A model generated the notes under the pieces. The model was not told where the DNA came from and ran no database searches. It saw only the letters and a list, made by a program, of their open reading frames with translations. Source: Klebsiella quasivariicola (GTDB taxonomy: Bacteria > Pseudomonadota > Gammaproteobacteria > Enterobacterales > Enterobacteriaceae). From it: a stretch of DNA of 64,000 bases. Shown here one piece after another: positions 24,570 through 33,524 of this stretch (positions are counted from its first letter, which is position 1; every line of letters starts with the position of its first letter). Location: the NCBI RefSeq assembly GCF_002269255.1, contig NZ_CP022823.1:5146001-5210000 (forward strand). The letters are read 5' to 3'. Made by a program: the position numbers and the translations under genes.

Positions 24570-27395
24570 ATGGATAAGATCGAAGTTCGGGGCGCCCGCA
24601 CCCATAATCTCAAAAACATCAACCTCGTCATCCCGCGCGACAAACTCATTGTCGTCACCGGGCTGTCCGGGTCTGGCAAATCTTCACTCGCTTTCGACAC
24701 CCTGTATGCCGAAGGCCAGCGTCGCTACGTCGAATCGCTCTCCGCCTATGCGCGACAGTTCCTGTCGCTGATGGAGAAGCCGGACGTCGACCATATCGAA
24801 GGGCTGTCGCCGGCGATTTCCATCGAACAGAAATCAACCTCTCACAACCCCCGCTCGACGGTGGGTACCATTACCGAAATTCACGACTACCTGCGTCTGC
24901 TGTACGCCCGCGTCGGCGAGCCGCGCTGTCCGGATCACGATGTGCCGCTGGCGGCGCAAACCGTCAGCCAGATGGTCGATAACGTCCTCGCGCAGCCGGA
25001 AGGCCTGCGCCTGATGCTGCTGGCGCCTATTATTAAAGAGCGCAAGGGCGAGCACACCAAAACCCTGGAAAACCTCGCCAGTCAGGGCTACATCCGCGCG
25101 CGGATCGACGGCGAAGTCTGCGATCTTTCGGATCCGCCGAAGCTGGAGTTGCAGAAGAAGCACACCATTGAGGTGGTGATTGACCGCTTTAAGGTGCGCG
25201 ACGATCTGGCGCAGCGCCTGGCGGAGTCGTTTGAAACCGCGCTGGAACTCTCCGGCGGGACCGCCGTCGTGGCCAATATGGATGATGAAAAAGCGGAAGA
25301 ACTGCTGTTTTCCGCTAACTTCGCCTGCCCGATCTGCGGCTACAGCATGCGCGAGCTGGAGCCGCGTCTCTTCTCCTTCAACAACCCGGCGGGCGCCTGC
25401 CCGACCTGCGACGGTCTCGGCGTTCAGCAATATTTCGATCCCGACCGCGTGGTGCAGAATCCGGAGCTGTCGCTGGCGGGCGGCGCCATCCGCGGCTGGG
25501 ATCGGCGTAACTTCTATTACTTCCAGATGCTGAAGTCGCTGGCGGAGCACTATAAATTCGACGTCGAAGCGCCGTGGGGCACCCTCAGCGCCAGCGTGCA
25601 GAAAGTGGTGCTGTACGGTTCCGGTAAAGAGAATATTGAATTCAAATACATGAACGACCGCGGCGACACCTCGGTACGCCGCCATCCGTTCGAAGGCGTG
25701 CTGCATAACATGGAACGCCGTTACAAAGAGACAGAATCCAGCGCGGTGCGCGAAGAGCTGGCGAAGTTCATCAGCAACCGTCCGTGCGCCAGCTGCGACG
25801 GCACGCGTCTGCGTCGCGAAGCGCGCCACGTGTTTGTGGAAAACACGCCGCTGCCGACCATTTCCGATATGAGCATCGGCCACGCGATGGATTTCTTCAA
25901 CAATCTGAAGCTCTCCGGCCAGCGGGCGAAAATCGCCGAAAAAGTGCTGAAAGAGATTGGCGATCGCCTGAAGTTCCTCGTTAACGTCGGCCTCAACTAC
26001 CTGACGCTCTCCCGTTCAGCGGAAACGCTTTCCGGCGGCGAAGCCCAGCGTATCCGTCTGGCGAGCCAGATTGGCGCCGGGCTGGTTGGCGTGATGTACG
26101 TCCTGGATGAGCCCTCCATCGGCCTGCACCAGCGCGATAACGAACGCCTGCTGGGTACCCTTATCCATCTGCGTAATTTAGGCAACACCGTGATCGTCGT
26201 TGAGCATGACGAAGACGCGATTCGCGCCGCCGACCATGTGATCGATATCGGCCCTGGCGCCGGGGTCCACGGCGGCCAGGTGGTAGCGGAAGGGCCGCTG
26301 GAGGCCATTATGGCGGTCCCGGAATCCCTGACCGGCCAGTTCATGAGCGGTAAACGCAAAATTGAAGTACCGAAGCAGCGCGTGCCCGCCAACCCGGAGA
26401 AAGTCCTCAAGCTGACCGGCGCGCGTGGCAACAACCTGAAAGACGTGACGCTGACCCTGCCTGTCGGCCTGTTTACCTGCATCACCGGCGTCTCCGGCTC
26501 GGGTAAATCGACGCTGATCAACGACACCCTGTTCCCGATTGCCCAGCGCCAGCTCAACGGCGCAACCATCGCCGAACCGGCGCCGTATCGCGACATCCAG
26601 GGGCTGGAACACTTCGATAAAGTGATTGATATCGACCAGAGCCCGATCGGCCGCACGCCGCGCTCCAACCCGGCAACCTATACCGGGGTGTTTACCCCCG
26701 TGCGCGAGCTGTTCGCCGGCGTGCCGGAGTCCCGCTCCCGCGGTTATACGCCGGGGCGCTTTAGCTTTAACGTCCGCGGCGGACGCTGCGAAGCCTGCCA
26801 GGGCGACGGAGTGATCAAGGTTGAAATGCACTTCCTGCCGGATATCTACGTGCCGTGCGACCAGTGCAAAGGCAAACGCTATAACCGCGAAACGCTGGAG
26901 ATTAAGTACAAGGGTAAGACCATCCACGAAGTGCTGGATATGACCATTGAAGAGGCGCGTGAATTCTTTGATGCCGTACCGGCGCTGGCGCGTAAGCTGC
27001 AAACCCTGATGGACGTCGGCCTGACCTATATTCGTCTCGGCCAGTCGGCAACCACGCTCTCCGGCGGTGAAGCCCAGCGCGTGAAGCTGGCGCGCGAACT
27101 CTCCAAACGCGGAACCGGCCAGACGCTGTATATCCTCGATGAGCCGACCACCGGTCTGCACTTCGCCGATATCCAGCAGTTGCTGGAGGTGCTGCACCAG
27201 CTGCGCGATCAGGGCAATACCATCGTGGTGATTGAGCACAACCTTGATGTGATTAAAACCGCGGACTGGATTGTCGATCTCGGCCCGGAAGGCGGCAGCG
27301 GCGGCGGCGAAATACTGGTCTCCGGTACACCGGAAACCGTCGCCGAGTGCGAAGCCTCGCACACCGCGCGCTTCCTGAAGCCCATGCTGAAATAA
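24570..27395 (+). CDS. uvrA: Excinuclease ABC subunit A
   Basis: This 941-residue protein has two ABC ATPase modules: Walker A GLSGSGKSS near residue 31 and GVSGSGKST near 640, with signature motifs LSGGEAQRIRLASQIG and LSGGEAQRVKLAREL. Two zinc modules are visible: CPICGYS...CPTCDG (about 253-280) and CEACQGDG...CDQCKGKRY (about 740-765). UvrA dimers find helix-distorting lesions and load UvrB in nucleotide excision repair. The start MDKIEVRGARTHN is well placed after an AAAGGTGA ribosome site. The LexA box upstream predicts SOS induction. The gene runs directly into the convergent yjbR, whose last base is adjacent to the uvrA stop. Confidence 0.98.
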   Translation: MDKIEVRGARTHNLKNINLVIPRDKLIVVTGLSGSGKSSLAFDTLYAEGQRRYVESLSAYARQFLSLMEKPDVDHIEGLSPAISIEQKSTSHNPRSTVGTITEIHDYLRLLYARVGEPRCPDHDVPLAAQTVSQMVDNVLAQPEGLRLMLLAPIIKERKGEHTKTLENLASQGYIRARIDGEVCDLSDPPKLELQKKHTIEVVIDRFKVRDDLAQRLAESFETALELSGGTAVVANMDDEKAEELLFSANFACPICGYSMRELEPRLFSFNNPAGACPTCDGLGVQQYFDPDRVVQNPELSLAGGAIRGWDRRNFYYFQMLKSLAEHYKFDVEAPWGTLSASVQKVVLYGSGKENIEFKYMNDRGDTSVRRHPFEGVLHNMERRYKETESSAVREELAKFISNRPCASCDGTRLRREARHVFVENTPLPTISDMSIGHAMDFFNNLKLSGQRAKIAEKVLKEIGDRLKFLVNVGLNYLTLSRSAETLSGGEAQRIRLASQIGAGLVGVMYVLDEPSIGLHQRDNERLLGTLIHLRNLGNTVIVVEHDEDAIRAADHVIDIGPGAGVHGGQVVAEGPLEAIMAVPESLTGQFMSGKRKIEVPKQRVPANPEKVLKLTGARGNNLKDVTLTLPVGLFTCITGVSGSGKSTLINDTLFPIAQRQLNGATIAEPAPYRDIQGLEHFDKVIDIDQSPIGRTPRSNPATYTGVFTPVRELFAGVPESRSRGYTPGRFSFNVRGGRCEACQGDGVIKVEMHFLPDIYVPCDQCKGKRYNRETLEIKYKGKTIHEVLDMTIEEAREFFDAVPALARKLQTLMDVGLTYIRLGQSATTLSGGEAQRVKLARELSKRGTGQTLYILDEPTTGLHFADIQQLLEVLHQLRDQGNTIVVIEHNLDVIKTADWIVDLGPEGGSGGGEILVSGTPETVAECEASHTARFLKPMLK

Positions 27396-27752
27396 TTAGC
27401 GGGTAAGCTGCTGCCGGACCGGCTCCGGCAGCATTTTCACCGCCTGCTGGTAAGACGCATCGACCAGGTAATAGATTTGCGAATCCGGCAACGAGCCATC
27501 CAGATAGACCGTGCTCCAGTGCGCTTTATTAAGATGCTGGCTGGGCCGGACATCGCGGTGCTGCTGTCGCAGCAGCTCCGCCAGATCCGGGCTCGCCTTC
27601 AGCGCGACCGCCGGCCGCTGGTCCTCAACCTCCTTCACCATGGCAAACAGCACGTCTGAGACCTTAATCTGCGTGGCTTTCCAGTCGCTGTGGACGCTCT
27701 GCTCTGCTCCCGGTTTCGCCATGCAGTACTGCAATAACTCCGAAATTGTCAT
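27396..27752 (-). CDS. yjbR: MmcQ/YjbR family protein
   Basis: This 118-residue protein has the YjbR fold features: an N-terminal TISELLQYCMAKPGAEQS helix, the WKATQIKVSDVLFAMV strand pair and the conserved HLNKAHWSTVYLDGSLPDSQI region, ending in a helix (QQAVKMLPEPVRQQL). The family has a CyaY-like, double-wing DNA-binding-like structure; its role in the cell is not established. It is the second gene of a yjbQ-yjbR pair, 3 bp after yjbQ, and its 3' end abuts the convergent uvrA. Confidence 0.9.
   Translation of the reverse strand: MTISELLQYCMAKPGAEQSVHSDWKATQIKVSDVLFAMVKEVEDQRPAVALKASPDLAELLRQQHRDVRPSQHLNKAHWSTVYLDGSLPDSQIYYLVDASYQQAVKMLPEPVRQQLTR
27410..27432. terminator. Hairpin at the uvrA/yjbR convergence
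   Basis: GCTGCCGGA and TCCGGCAGC form a 9-bp stem with a 5-nt loop, followed on the forward strand by ATTTTC. It lies 15 bp after uvrA but within the 3' coding end of yjbR, so terminator and coding sequence are shared. Confidence 0.5.
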
Positions 27753-27755
27753 CTT

Positions 27756-28172
27756 TTATTCCCCCATGAGCGTCGCAACGATGCGCCGCGACCCGCCGTG
27801 TATCCGATGCTCCCCCAGCCAGATGCCCTGCCAGGTCCCCAGTTTGACGCGCCCGTCCTCGACCGGCAGCATCAGCGACGCGCCAAGCATCGATGATTTG
27901 ATGTGCGAAGGCATATCATCAGGGCCTTCATAATCATGTTCGTACGGCGCGTTATCCGGCACGGCGTTGAGAAAATACTGCTCCATGTCATACCGAACGG
28001 TGGGATCGCAGTTTTCGTTGAGCGTCAGAGAAGCAGAAGTATGCTGGAGCAGGAGGTGCAGCAGGCCGACCTTCACCCCGGCCAACCCGCGGATCTGGCC
28101 GAGGATTTCGTCGGTGACCAGATGAAAACCACGGGATTTGGGCCCAAGCGTCAGGGTTTGCTGATACCACAT
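27756..28172 (-). CDS. yjbQ: YjbQ family protein (UPF0047)
   Basis: This 138-residue protein matches the UPF0047 family over its length. Conserved blocks are GLLHLLLQHTSASLTLNEN (about 33-51), DPTVRYDME, HDYEGPDDMPSHIKSS and WQGIWLGEHR. The conserved histidines and acidic residues suggest a metal site. E. coli YjbQ has been reported to have weak thiamin phosphate synthase activity, but its true role is uncertain. The start is taken at 28172 (MWYQQT); an ATG one codon earlier at 28175 is equally near the GGAG ribosome site. It leads into yjbR with a 3-bp gap. Confidence 0.92.
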   Translation of the reverse strand: MWYQQTLTLGPKSRGFHLVTDEILGQIRGLAGVKVGLLHLLLQHTSASLTLNENCDPTVRYDMEQYFLNAVPDNAPYEHDYEGPDDMPSHIKSSMLGASLMLPVEDGRVKLGTWQGIWLGEHRIHGGSRRIVATLMGE

Positions 28173-28259
28173 CATCGACTCCTTTTGCGAATGAATCTCT
28201 CTAAGTGTGCAGCAATACGTGAAAAGGTAAAACCTTCCCCCCCTGATTTTGCATAAAAA

Positions 28260-28283
28260 AACGGCAGCGCTGCCGCTGCCGTT
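28260..28283 (-). terminator. Intrinsic terminator after aphA
   Basis: AACGGCAGCG and CGCTGCCGTT form a 10-bp stem with a CTGC loop. A TTTTTT run follows on the reverse strand. It lies 20 bp beyond the aphA stop. Confidence 0.88.
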
Positions 28284-28302
28284 TATCCCGTTCAGGCGAT
28301 CG

Positions 28303-29016
28303 TCAGTATTCAGAATTGACGATCACTTCTTCACCCAGCGCCCCGGCCATCGGCAGCGGCTTATAAGAGGAGTTGGCGGCCCGCAGCACGCGGATCCCGC
28401 GGGCGCCGGCCTCACGGGCGGCGGTGATGTCGTTATCCGAATCGCCGTAGAAAACCTTTATCTGCTTCGCCTGCAGCCACTGGGTCTTGGTGTTCTGGCC
28501 CGGCTTATCGCCGGCGAAAATCACCGGATTCATGCTGGCGGCCGGAATGAGGAAATCATCCTGCAGAGTCTTAGAAACGGTTTCTGTTGGGGTCTGGCTG
28601 CGGCCGGTGACGAACCAAATGCTATCGCCACGTTTTACATGCATTGCAATCAGCTGGCGCGCGACCTCTTTCGGCATGCTGAATTCATCCCAGCCGTTGT
28701 TCATTTTTTCCCAGAACTGCGGGTTTTTCAGGTAATCCTCACTGCCGGGGGAGAAGGTTTTTTGCCCGCGCCAGAAGCCCGGACTGGAGAAGAGGACGGT
28801 GTCATCGATATCAAAGCCGACGGCCATCGGCGGCCGCCCCAGCAGGCTGTTCTCGATTTGCGCCACCGAAACCCAGTGGATCGGCGCCTGCTCGGCCAGC
28901 TGGGCCACGTTGGTGCCCACCCACAGTGGCTGAGGCGTGGAGGCGCGCGCCACAACGGCGCTGTTCAGCGTGAACAGGAGAGAAGCCGCCGCAAGGGCGA
29001 GAGTAAGTTTGCGCAT
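28303..29016 (-). CDS. aphA: Class B acid phosphatase AphA
   Basis: This 237-residue periplasmic enzyme starts MRKLTLALAAASLLFTLNSA at 29016, a signal peptide preceded by AGGGAT. The frame extends seven codons further but without a better ribosome site. The HAD-type DDDD motifs are clear: FDIDDTVLFSS with nucleophile Asp69 and general acid Asp71, VTGRS (motif 2), and FYGDSDNDI (motif 4). AphA is a magnesium-dependent homotetramer that dephosphorylates nucleotides and other organic monoesters, supplying nucleosides. The protein matches E. coli AphA closely. Confidence 0.95.
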   Translation of the reverse strand: MRKLTLALAAASLLFTLNSAVVARASTPQPLWVGTNVAQLAEQAPIHWVSVAQIENSLLGRPPMAVGFDIDDTVLFSSPGFWRGQKTFSPGSEDYLKNPQFWEKMNNGWDEFSMPKEVARQLIAMHVKRGDSIWFVTGRSQTPTETVSKTLQDDFLIPAASMNPVIFAGDKPGQNTKTQWLQAKQIKVFYGDSDNDITAAREAGARGIRVLRAANSSYKPLPMAGALGEEVIVNSEY

Positions 29017-29210
29017 ATTTATCCCTAAATCTATCAATCATTATTATTTTTAATAATGTGCATGCTTAGCAACGCCCGGACCTTACCCGCAGGTGGCATG
29101 GATGAAAAGCCTTTTTCGCGCAGATGTCATAGAAAAAGAGGATGATCACACTCAGAGGACGCGGTTGCCGCTGCCAGTTGACCGGCAGCGACAATCCACT
29201 GGAGAGCGGC

Positions 29211-30404
29211 TTACATCACCGCAGCAAAGGCTTTCGCCACTTGCTGAACATTACGTGAGTTTAACCCCGCCACGCACATGCGACCGCTGGCGATCAGGTA
29301 GACACCAAACTCGTCGCGCAGACGATCCACCTGCGCCGCACTGAAGCCGGTATAGCTGAACATCCCGCGCTGCTTAAGCAGATAATCGACTTTGCTGCCG
29401 GGAGCTACCTGCAGCAGTGCGTCGACCAGCGCCTGACGCATAGTCAGAATATGCGCGCGCATGGCGTCCACTTCCGCCTGCCAGGTGGCTTTCAGATCTG
29501 CATCGTTCAGCACCGTCGCCACCACCTGCGCGCCAAAGCTCGGCGGGCTGGAGTAGTTACGGCGCACGGTAGCCTTCAGCTGCCCCAGCACGCGGCCTGC
29601 GGTTTCGCTGTCTTCACAAACCACTGACAGGCCGCCGACGCGCTCCCCGTACAAGGAGAAAATTTTGGAGAACGAGTTGCTGACCAGCATCGGCATCCCG
29701 GCGCTGGCGATGGCGCGAATGGCGTACGCATCCTCTTCCAGCCCGGCGCCAAAGCCCTGGTAGGCGATATCGAGGAACGGGATCAGTTGACGCGCTTGCA
29801 GGATCTCCACCACCTGGTCCCATTGCTCCGGCGTCAGGTCGGCGCCGGTCGGGTTGTGGCAGCAGGGGTGCAGCAGCACGATGTCGCGTGCCGGCAGCGT
29901 TTGCAGTCTCGCCAGCAGGTCCGCAAAGCGCACGCCGTTGGTCGCTTCATCAAACCAGGGGTAAGTACTTACTTCGAAGCCAGCCCCTTCAAAGATGGCG
30001 ATGTGGTTTTCCCAGGTCGGATCGCTGACCCAGACATGAGACTCCGGAAAGTAGCGTTTGAGGAAGTCGGCCCCGACCTTCAGCGCGCCCGAACCGCCGA
30101 CCGTCTGAATGGAGGCAATGCGATTTTGCTTAAGCGCGGAATGCTCTGCGCCAAACAGCAGCGGCGCAATCGCCTGACGGTAGCCGCTCAACCCTTCCAT
30201 CGGCAGATACAGCGAGGCGCCATGCGGTCCGGCGTTCAGGCGTGCTTCCGCTTCCGCCACCGCCTGCAGCTGCGGGATAATGCCGTCATCGTTGTAGTAC
30301 AGCCCGATACTCAGGTTGACTTTGTCGCTTCGCGGATCTTCTTTGAAGCGTTCCATCAGAGAAAGAATAGGGTCGCCGGCGTAGGCGTCAACTTTTTGAA
30401 ACAC
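29211..30404 (-). CDS. tyrB: Aromatic-amino-acid aminotransferase TyrB
   Basis: This 397-residue PLP enzyme begins at a GTG (VFQKVDAYAGDP, read as Met), as in E. coli tyrB; GGAG sits 9 nt upstream. A longer frame to 30446 has no better support. The PLP lysine is Lys247 in SNSFSKIFSLYGERVG; CCHNPTGADL and the substrate arginine in SGRMCVAGL are also present. It transaminates phenylalanine, tyrosine and leucine precursors and also aspartate, in the last step of aromatic amino acid synthesis. A TyrR-box-like sequence overlaps the ribosome site region. Downstream 29017-29210 has only weak hairpins. Confidence 0.95.
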   Translation of the reverse strand: MFQKVDAYAGDPILSLMERFKEDPRSDKVNLSIGLYYNDDGIIPQLQAVAEAEARLNAGPHGASLYLPMEGLSGYRQAIAPLLFGAEHSALKQNRIASIQTVGGSGALKVGADFLKRYFPESHVWVSDPTWENHIAIFEGAGFEVSTYPWFDEATNGVRFADLLARLQTLPARDIVLLHPCCHNPTGADLTPEQWDQVVEILQARQLIPFLDIAYQGFGAGLEEDAYAIRAIASAGMPMLVSNSFSKIFSLYGERVGGLSVVCEDSETAGRVLGQLKATVRRNYSSPPSFGAQVVATVLNDADLKATWQAEVDAMRAHILTMRQALVDALLQVAPGSKVDYLLKQRGMFSYTGFSAAQVDRLRDEFGVYLIASGRMCVAGLNSRNVQQVAKAFAAVM

Positions 30405-30408
30405 GCGA

Positions 30409-30426
30409 TGTATCTCCAGGTTTACA
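30409..30426. promoter_or_regulatory. TyrR-box-like sequence at the tyrB start
   Basis: On the reverse strand TGTAAACCTGGAGATACA fits TGTAAA-N6-TTTACA at 10 of 12 positions and overlaps the tyrB ribosome site. A further TGTAAG half-site lies about 20 bp upstream. E. coli tyrB is known to be repressed by TyrR with tyrosine. Confidence 0.45.
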
Positions 30427-30540
30427 TAGGGCAGGTTCTTACACAATAAACCGGATATGACGGCAGGTCGAGAGGATGTTGAGGGGAAAATGACCGCAAG
30501 GTGGCATAACCCGCTTTTTCGCTCGCGGCTGTGCCGATGG

Positions 30541-30573
30541 CGTCCCGGATAACCATCAGGGTTATCCGGGACG
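30541..30573. terminator. Strong hairpin between alr and tyrB
   Basis: CGTCCCGGATAACC and GGTTATCCGGGACG form a perfect 14-bp stem with loop ATCAG. It lies 9 bp beyond the alr stop and lacks a U-tract on either strand, so it may be a Rho-assisted end, an RNA 3' protector or a REP-like unit. Confidence 0.5.
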
Positions 30574-30581
30574 GCTGGTGC

Positions 30582-31661
30582 TTAGTCGAGGTATTTCATG
30601 GCGACGCGGGAAGTCAGTCGCGTAATAAGTTCGTAAGCACTCACTTTCGTTATCTCGGCGATGCGCTCTACCGGAAGTTCCTCTCCCCACAGCACCACAG
30701 CGTCGCCGGCTTTATCCTGGGCCTGCGGTCCGAGGTCAACGCAGATCATATCCATCGCCACCCGACCGACAATCGGCACTTCGCGGCCATTGACTAGCAC
30801 CGGCGTGCCCGACGGCGCGGCGCGCGGATAACCGTCGCCATAGCCCATCGCCACCACGCCGAGACGGGTGTCGCGTTCGCTGATCCAGGTGCCGCCGTAG
30901 CCGACCGGTTCCCCTGCTTTATGCTCGCGTACCGCAATCAGGCTGGACGTCAGGGTCATCACCGGCTGGCAGCCAAAATCTTTCCCGGTGGAACGATCGT
31001 CCAGCGGCGACACGCCGTACAGGATAATCCCCGGACGCACCCAGTCGTAATGCGACTGCGGCCACAGCAGAATGCCGCCCGAGGCGGCGATAGAGCGCAG
31101 CCCCGGCTTGCCTTCGGTAAAGGTGGTGAAGATATCCAGCTGGCGTTCGGTGGCGCCGCAGGTCGGCTCATCGGCGCGGGCGAAATGGCTCACCACGTTC
31201 ACCGGCTGGCGGACGTTTTTACACTGGCTCAGACGCTGATAAAACGCCTCGGCTTCCTCCGGGCGCACCCCTAAGCGATGCATGCCGGTATCCAGCTTCA
31301 TCCACACGGTCACCGGCTCGGGGAGGTCGGCTTGTTCCAGCGCCGCCAGCTGCTCGGGGCTATGCACCGCCGTATGCAGGCGCTGGGCAGCGATCACTGC
31401 CAGGTCTTCCGCCGCAAAAAAGCCTTCCAGCAGAAGAATAGGCTGGGCGATGCCGCCCGCTCGCAGGCGCAGCGCCTCTTCCAGGCGAGCGACGCCAAAG
31501 GCGTCGGCGTCGGTCAGCGTTCGCGCGGTCTCAAGAAGACCGTGTCCGTAGGCGTTCGCTTTCACCACCGCAACCAGTTTGCTGGCAGGCGCCAGTTCAC
31601 GCAGACGTTGCAGGTTGTGTCGCAGAGCGCGGCGGTTGATAACTACAGTTGCCGCTTGCAT
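30582..31661 (-). CDS. alr: Alanine racemase, biosynthetic
   Basis: This 359-residue fold-type III PLP enzyme has the PLP lysine at Lys34 in AVVKANAYGHG. Conserved blocks include HRLGVRPEEAEAF, the VSHFARAD loop, SIAASGGILLWP and GYGDGYPR near the second catalytic site. It interconverts L- and D-alanine for peptidoglycan synthesis. It matches E. coli Alr almost residue for residue. The start MQAATVVINRRAL is 31 bp after the dnaB stop, so the two genes are probably cotranscribed. A strong hairpin ends the unit. Confidence 0.97.
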   Translation of the reverse strand: MQAATVVINRRALRHNLQRLRELAPASKLVAVVKANAYGHGLLETARTLTDADAFGVARLEEALRLRAGGIAQPILLLEGFFAAEDLAVIAAQRLHTAVHSPEQLAALEQADLPEPVTVWMKLDTGMHRLGVRPEEAEAFYQRLSQCKNVRQPVNVVSHFARADEPTCGATERQLDIFTTFTEGKPGLRSIAASGGILLWPQSHYDWVRPGIILYGVSPLDDRSTGKDFGCQPVMTLTSSLIAVREHKAGEPVGYGGTWISERDTRLGVVAMGYGDGYPRAAPSGTPVLVNGREVPIVGRVAMDMICVDLGPQAQDKAGDAVVLWGEELPVERIAEITKVSAYELITRLTSRVAMKYLD

Positions 31662-31692
31662 TTGAATTCCTTAAAAAAAGACTGACAGAGGT

Positions 31693-33108
31693 TTACTCAT
31701 CGTCATACTGAGGGCCGGCATAATTATCGAAACGCGACCACTGGCCGTTAAAGGTCAGTCGCACGGTGCCGATCGGGCCGTTACGTTGTTTACCAATGAT
31801 AATTTCCGCGATGCCTTTTAAATCGCTGTTCTCGTGATATACCTCATCACGGTAAATGAACATGATCAAGTCGGCATCCTGTTCGATAGAGCCGGACTCA
31901 CGCAGGTCGGAGTTGACCGGGCGCTTATCGGCACGCTGCTCAAGGGAGCGGTTCAGCTGCGAAAGCGCCACCACCGGCACCTGCAGCTCTTTCGCCAGCG
32001 CCTTCAGCGAGCGGGAGATTTCGGCGATCTCAAGGGTACGGTTGTCGGAGAGCGACGGCACGCGCATCAGCTGCAGGTAGTCGATCATAATCAGCCCGAT
32101 ACCGCCGTGTTCGCGGGCGATACGCCGGGCCCGAGAGCGCACCTCTGTCGGCGTCAGGCCGGAGGAGTCATCGATATAGATATTGCGTTTTTCCAGCAGG
32201 ATCCCCATGGTGCCGGAGATCCGCGCCCAGTCTTCGTCATCCAGCTGGCCGGTACGAATGCGGGTCTGATCGACGCGCGACAGCGAGGCCAGAGAACGCA
32301 TCATGATCTGTTCCGAGGGCATCTCGAGACTGAAGATTAATACCGGCTTATCCTGCAGCATCGCCGCGTTTTCCACGAGGTTCATCGCGAAGGTCGTTTT
32401 ACCCATCGACGGACGGGCGGCGACGATGATCAGATCCGACGGCTGCAGGCCAGCGGTCTTTTTATTGAGGTCGTCATAGCCGGTATTCACCCCGGTGACG
32501 CCGTCATGCGGCTGCTGGAACAGCTGTTCGATACGGGCGACGGTGGCGTCGAGCACATCGGCGATGTTTTTCGGCCCTTCGTCTTTATTGGCCCGGCTTT
32601 CAGCGATTTTGAAAACCCGGGACTCGGCGAGGTCGAGCAGATCTTCGCTGGTTCGCCCCTGCGGGTCGAAACCGGCTTCGGCGATCTCGTTGGCCACCGA
32701 AATCATCTCGCGCACCACCGCGCGTTCGCGCACGATGTCGGCATAGGCGCTGATATTCGCCGCGCTGGGGGTGTTTTTGGAGAGTTCGGCCAGGTAGGCG
32801 AAGCCGCCGACGCTATCCAGTTGCCCCTGACGCTCCAGCGACTCGGCGAGCGTAATCAGGTCAATCGGGCTGCCGGACTCCTGCAGGCGCGCCATCTCGG
32901 TAAAAATATGACGGTGCGGACGGGTATAAAAGTCGTCGGCAACGACGCGTTCGGCGACATCGTCCCAGCGCTCGTTATCCAGCATTAAACCGCCCAACAC
33001 CGACTGCTCCGCTTCAATCGAGTGCGGCGGGACTTTCAGCCCGGCGAGCTGCGGATCGCGTTCGCGGGTTTCTGTCTGTGGTTTGTTGAAGGGTTTATTT
33101 CCTGCCAT
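31693..33108 (-). CDS. dnaB: Replicative DNA helicase DnaB
   Basis: This 471-residue protein has an N-terminal helical domain (about 30-150, SIEAEQSVLGGLMLDN) that binds primase, a linker helix, and a RecA-like C-terminal domain. That domain has Walker A ARPSMGKTTF near 231, Walker B LIMIDYLQLMRVP and the later RESGSIEQDADLIMFIYRDE region. It forms the hexameric helicase at the replication fork, loaded by DnaC. The start is at MAGNKPFNK. The length and sequence match E. coli DnaB. It is followed by alr in the same direction. Confidence 0.98.
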   Translation of the reverse strand: MAGNKPFNKPQTETRERDPQLAGLKVPPHSIEAEQSVLGGLMLDNERWDDVAERVVADDFYTRPHRHIFTEMARLQESGSPIDLITLAESLERQGQLDSVGGFAYLAELSKNTPSAANISAYADIVRERAVVREMISVANEIAEAGFDPQGRTSEDLLDLAESRVFKIAESRANKDEGPKNIADVLDATVARIEQLFQQPHDGVTGVNTGYDDLNKKTAGLQPSDLIIVAARPSMGKTTFAMNLVENAAMLQDKPVLIFSLEMPSEQIMMRSLASLSRVDQTRIRTGQLDDEDWARISGTMGILLEKRNIYIDDSSGLTPTEVRSRARRIAREHGGIGLIMIDYLQLMRVPSLSDNRTLEIAEISRSLKALAKELQVPVVALSQLNRSLEQRADKRPVNSDLRESGSIEQDADLIMFIYRDEVYHENSDLKGIAEIIIGKQRNGPIGTVRLTFNGQWSRFDNYAGPQYDDE

Positions 33109-33205
33109 AGCCTAACATTTCACCGATACGGAAAAGAGCGTGACAGTATAGCGAGAAACCCATTGCCGCTAAAGAACCGGACCGGGCAATACGTTCAATC
33201 TCGCC

Positions 33206-33382
33206 TCATCCACCGATGACGGCCAACGCCAGGAACATAAGCATTATCATGCAGATAAATATAAAAAATTTTCTGCCTGACCCTGCTTTCAACGAAAAAA
33301 ATAACAGACAAATCAGGCCTGCCAGTGCCAGGCCTACCGCAATGGCCAGAATGACCAGGCCATCATACTGAAAATTCGTCAT
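33206..33382 (-). CDS. 58-residue two-helix membrane protein, unrecognised
   Basis: A short reverse-strand frame starts ATG at 33382 (MTNFQYDGLVILAIAVGLAL) and stops at TGA 33206-33208. A strong ribosome site, GGGAGAGTGG, lies directly before the start. Two hydrophobic segments (about 9-29 and 39-56) are separated by the basic turn LKAGSGRK, so an inner-membrane hairpin is likely. It lies between qor and dnaB, in the same direction as dnaB but 97 bp ahead of it. I do not know a family for it. Genes of this size are often missed by standard annotation length limits. The remainder of 33109-33524 holds the dnaB and qor promoter regions. Confidence 0.65.
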   Translation of the reverse strand: MTNFQYDGLVILAIAVGLALAGLICLLFFSLKAGSGRKFFIFICMIMLMFLALAVIGG

Positions 33383-33524
33383 CCACTCTCCCTGTCCGCC
33401 CTACGGCGGCCCTCTCCTTTTTCCTTTCTATACGATCTGGCCCTGAGGCAGGTAAGAAAATCCGTCACCGCCGGCGCAGGCTGTTAAGCTTACTGGATAA
33501 TCTCAGAACAACACAGGAGCGAAC

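Noticed and set aside
24834..25883. 349-codon reverse frame inside uvrA
   Set aside because: It lies entirely inside uvrA, and its composition is that of a codon shadow.
29165..29194. Hairpin downstream of tyrB as terminator
   Set aside because: The CGCTGCC/GGCAGCG stem has only 7 clean pairs and no U-tract follows on the reverse strand, so I did not call a terminator.
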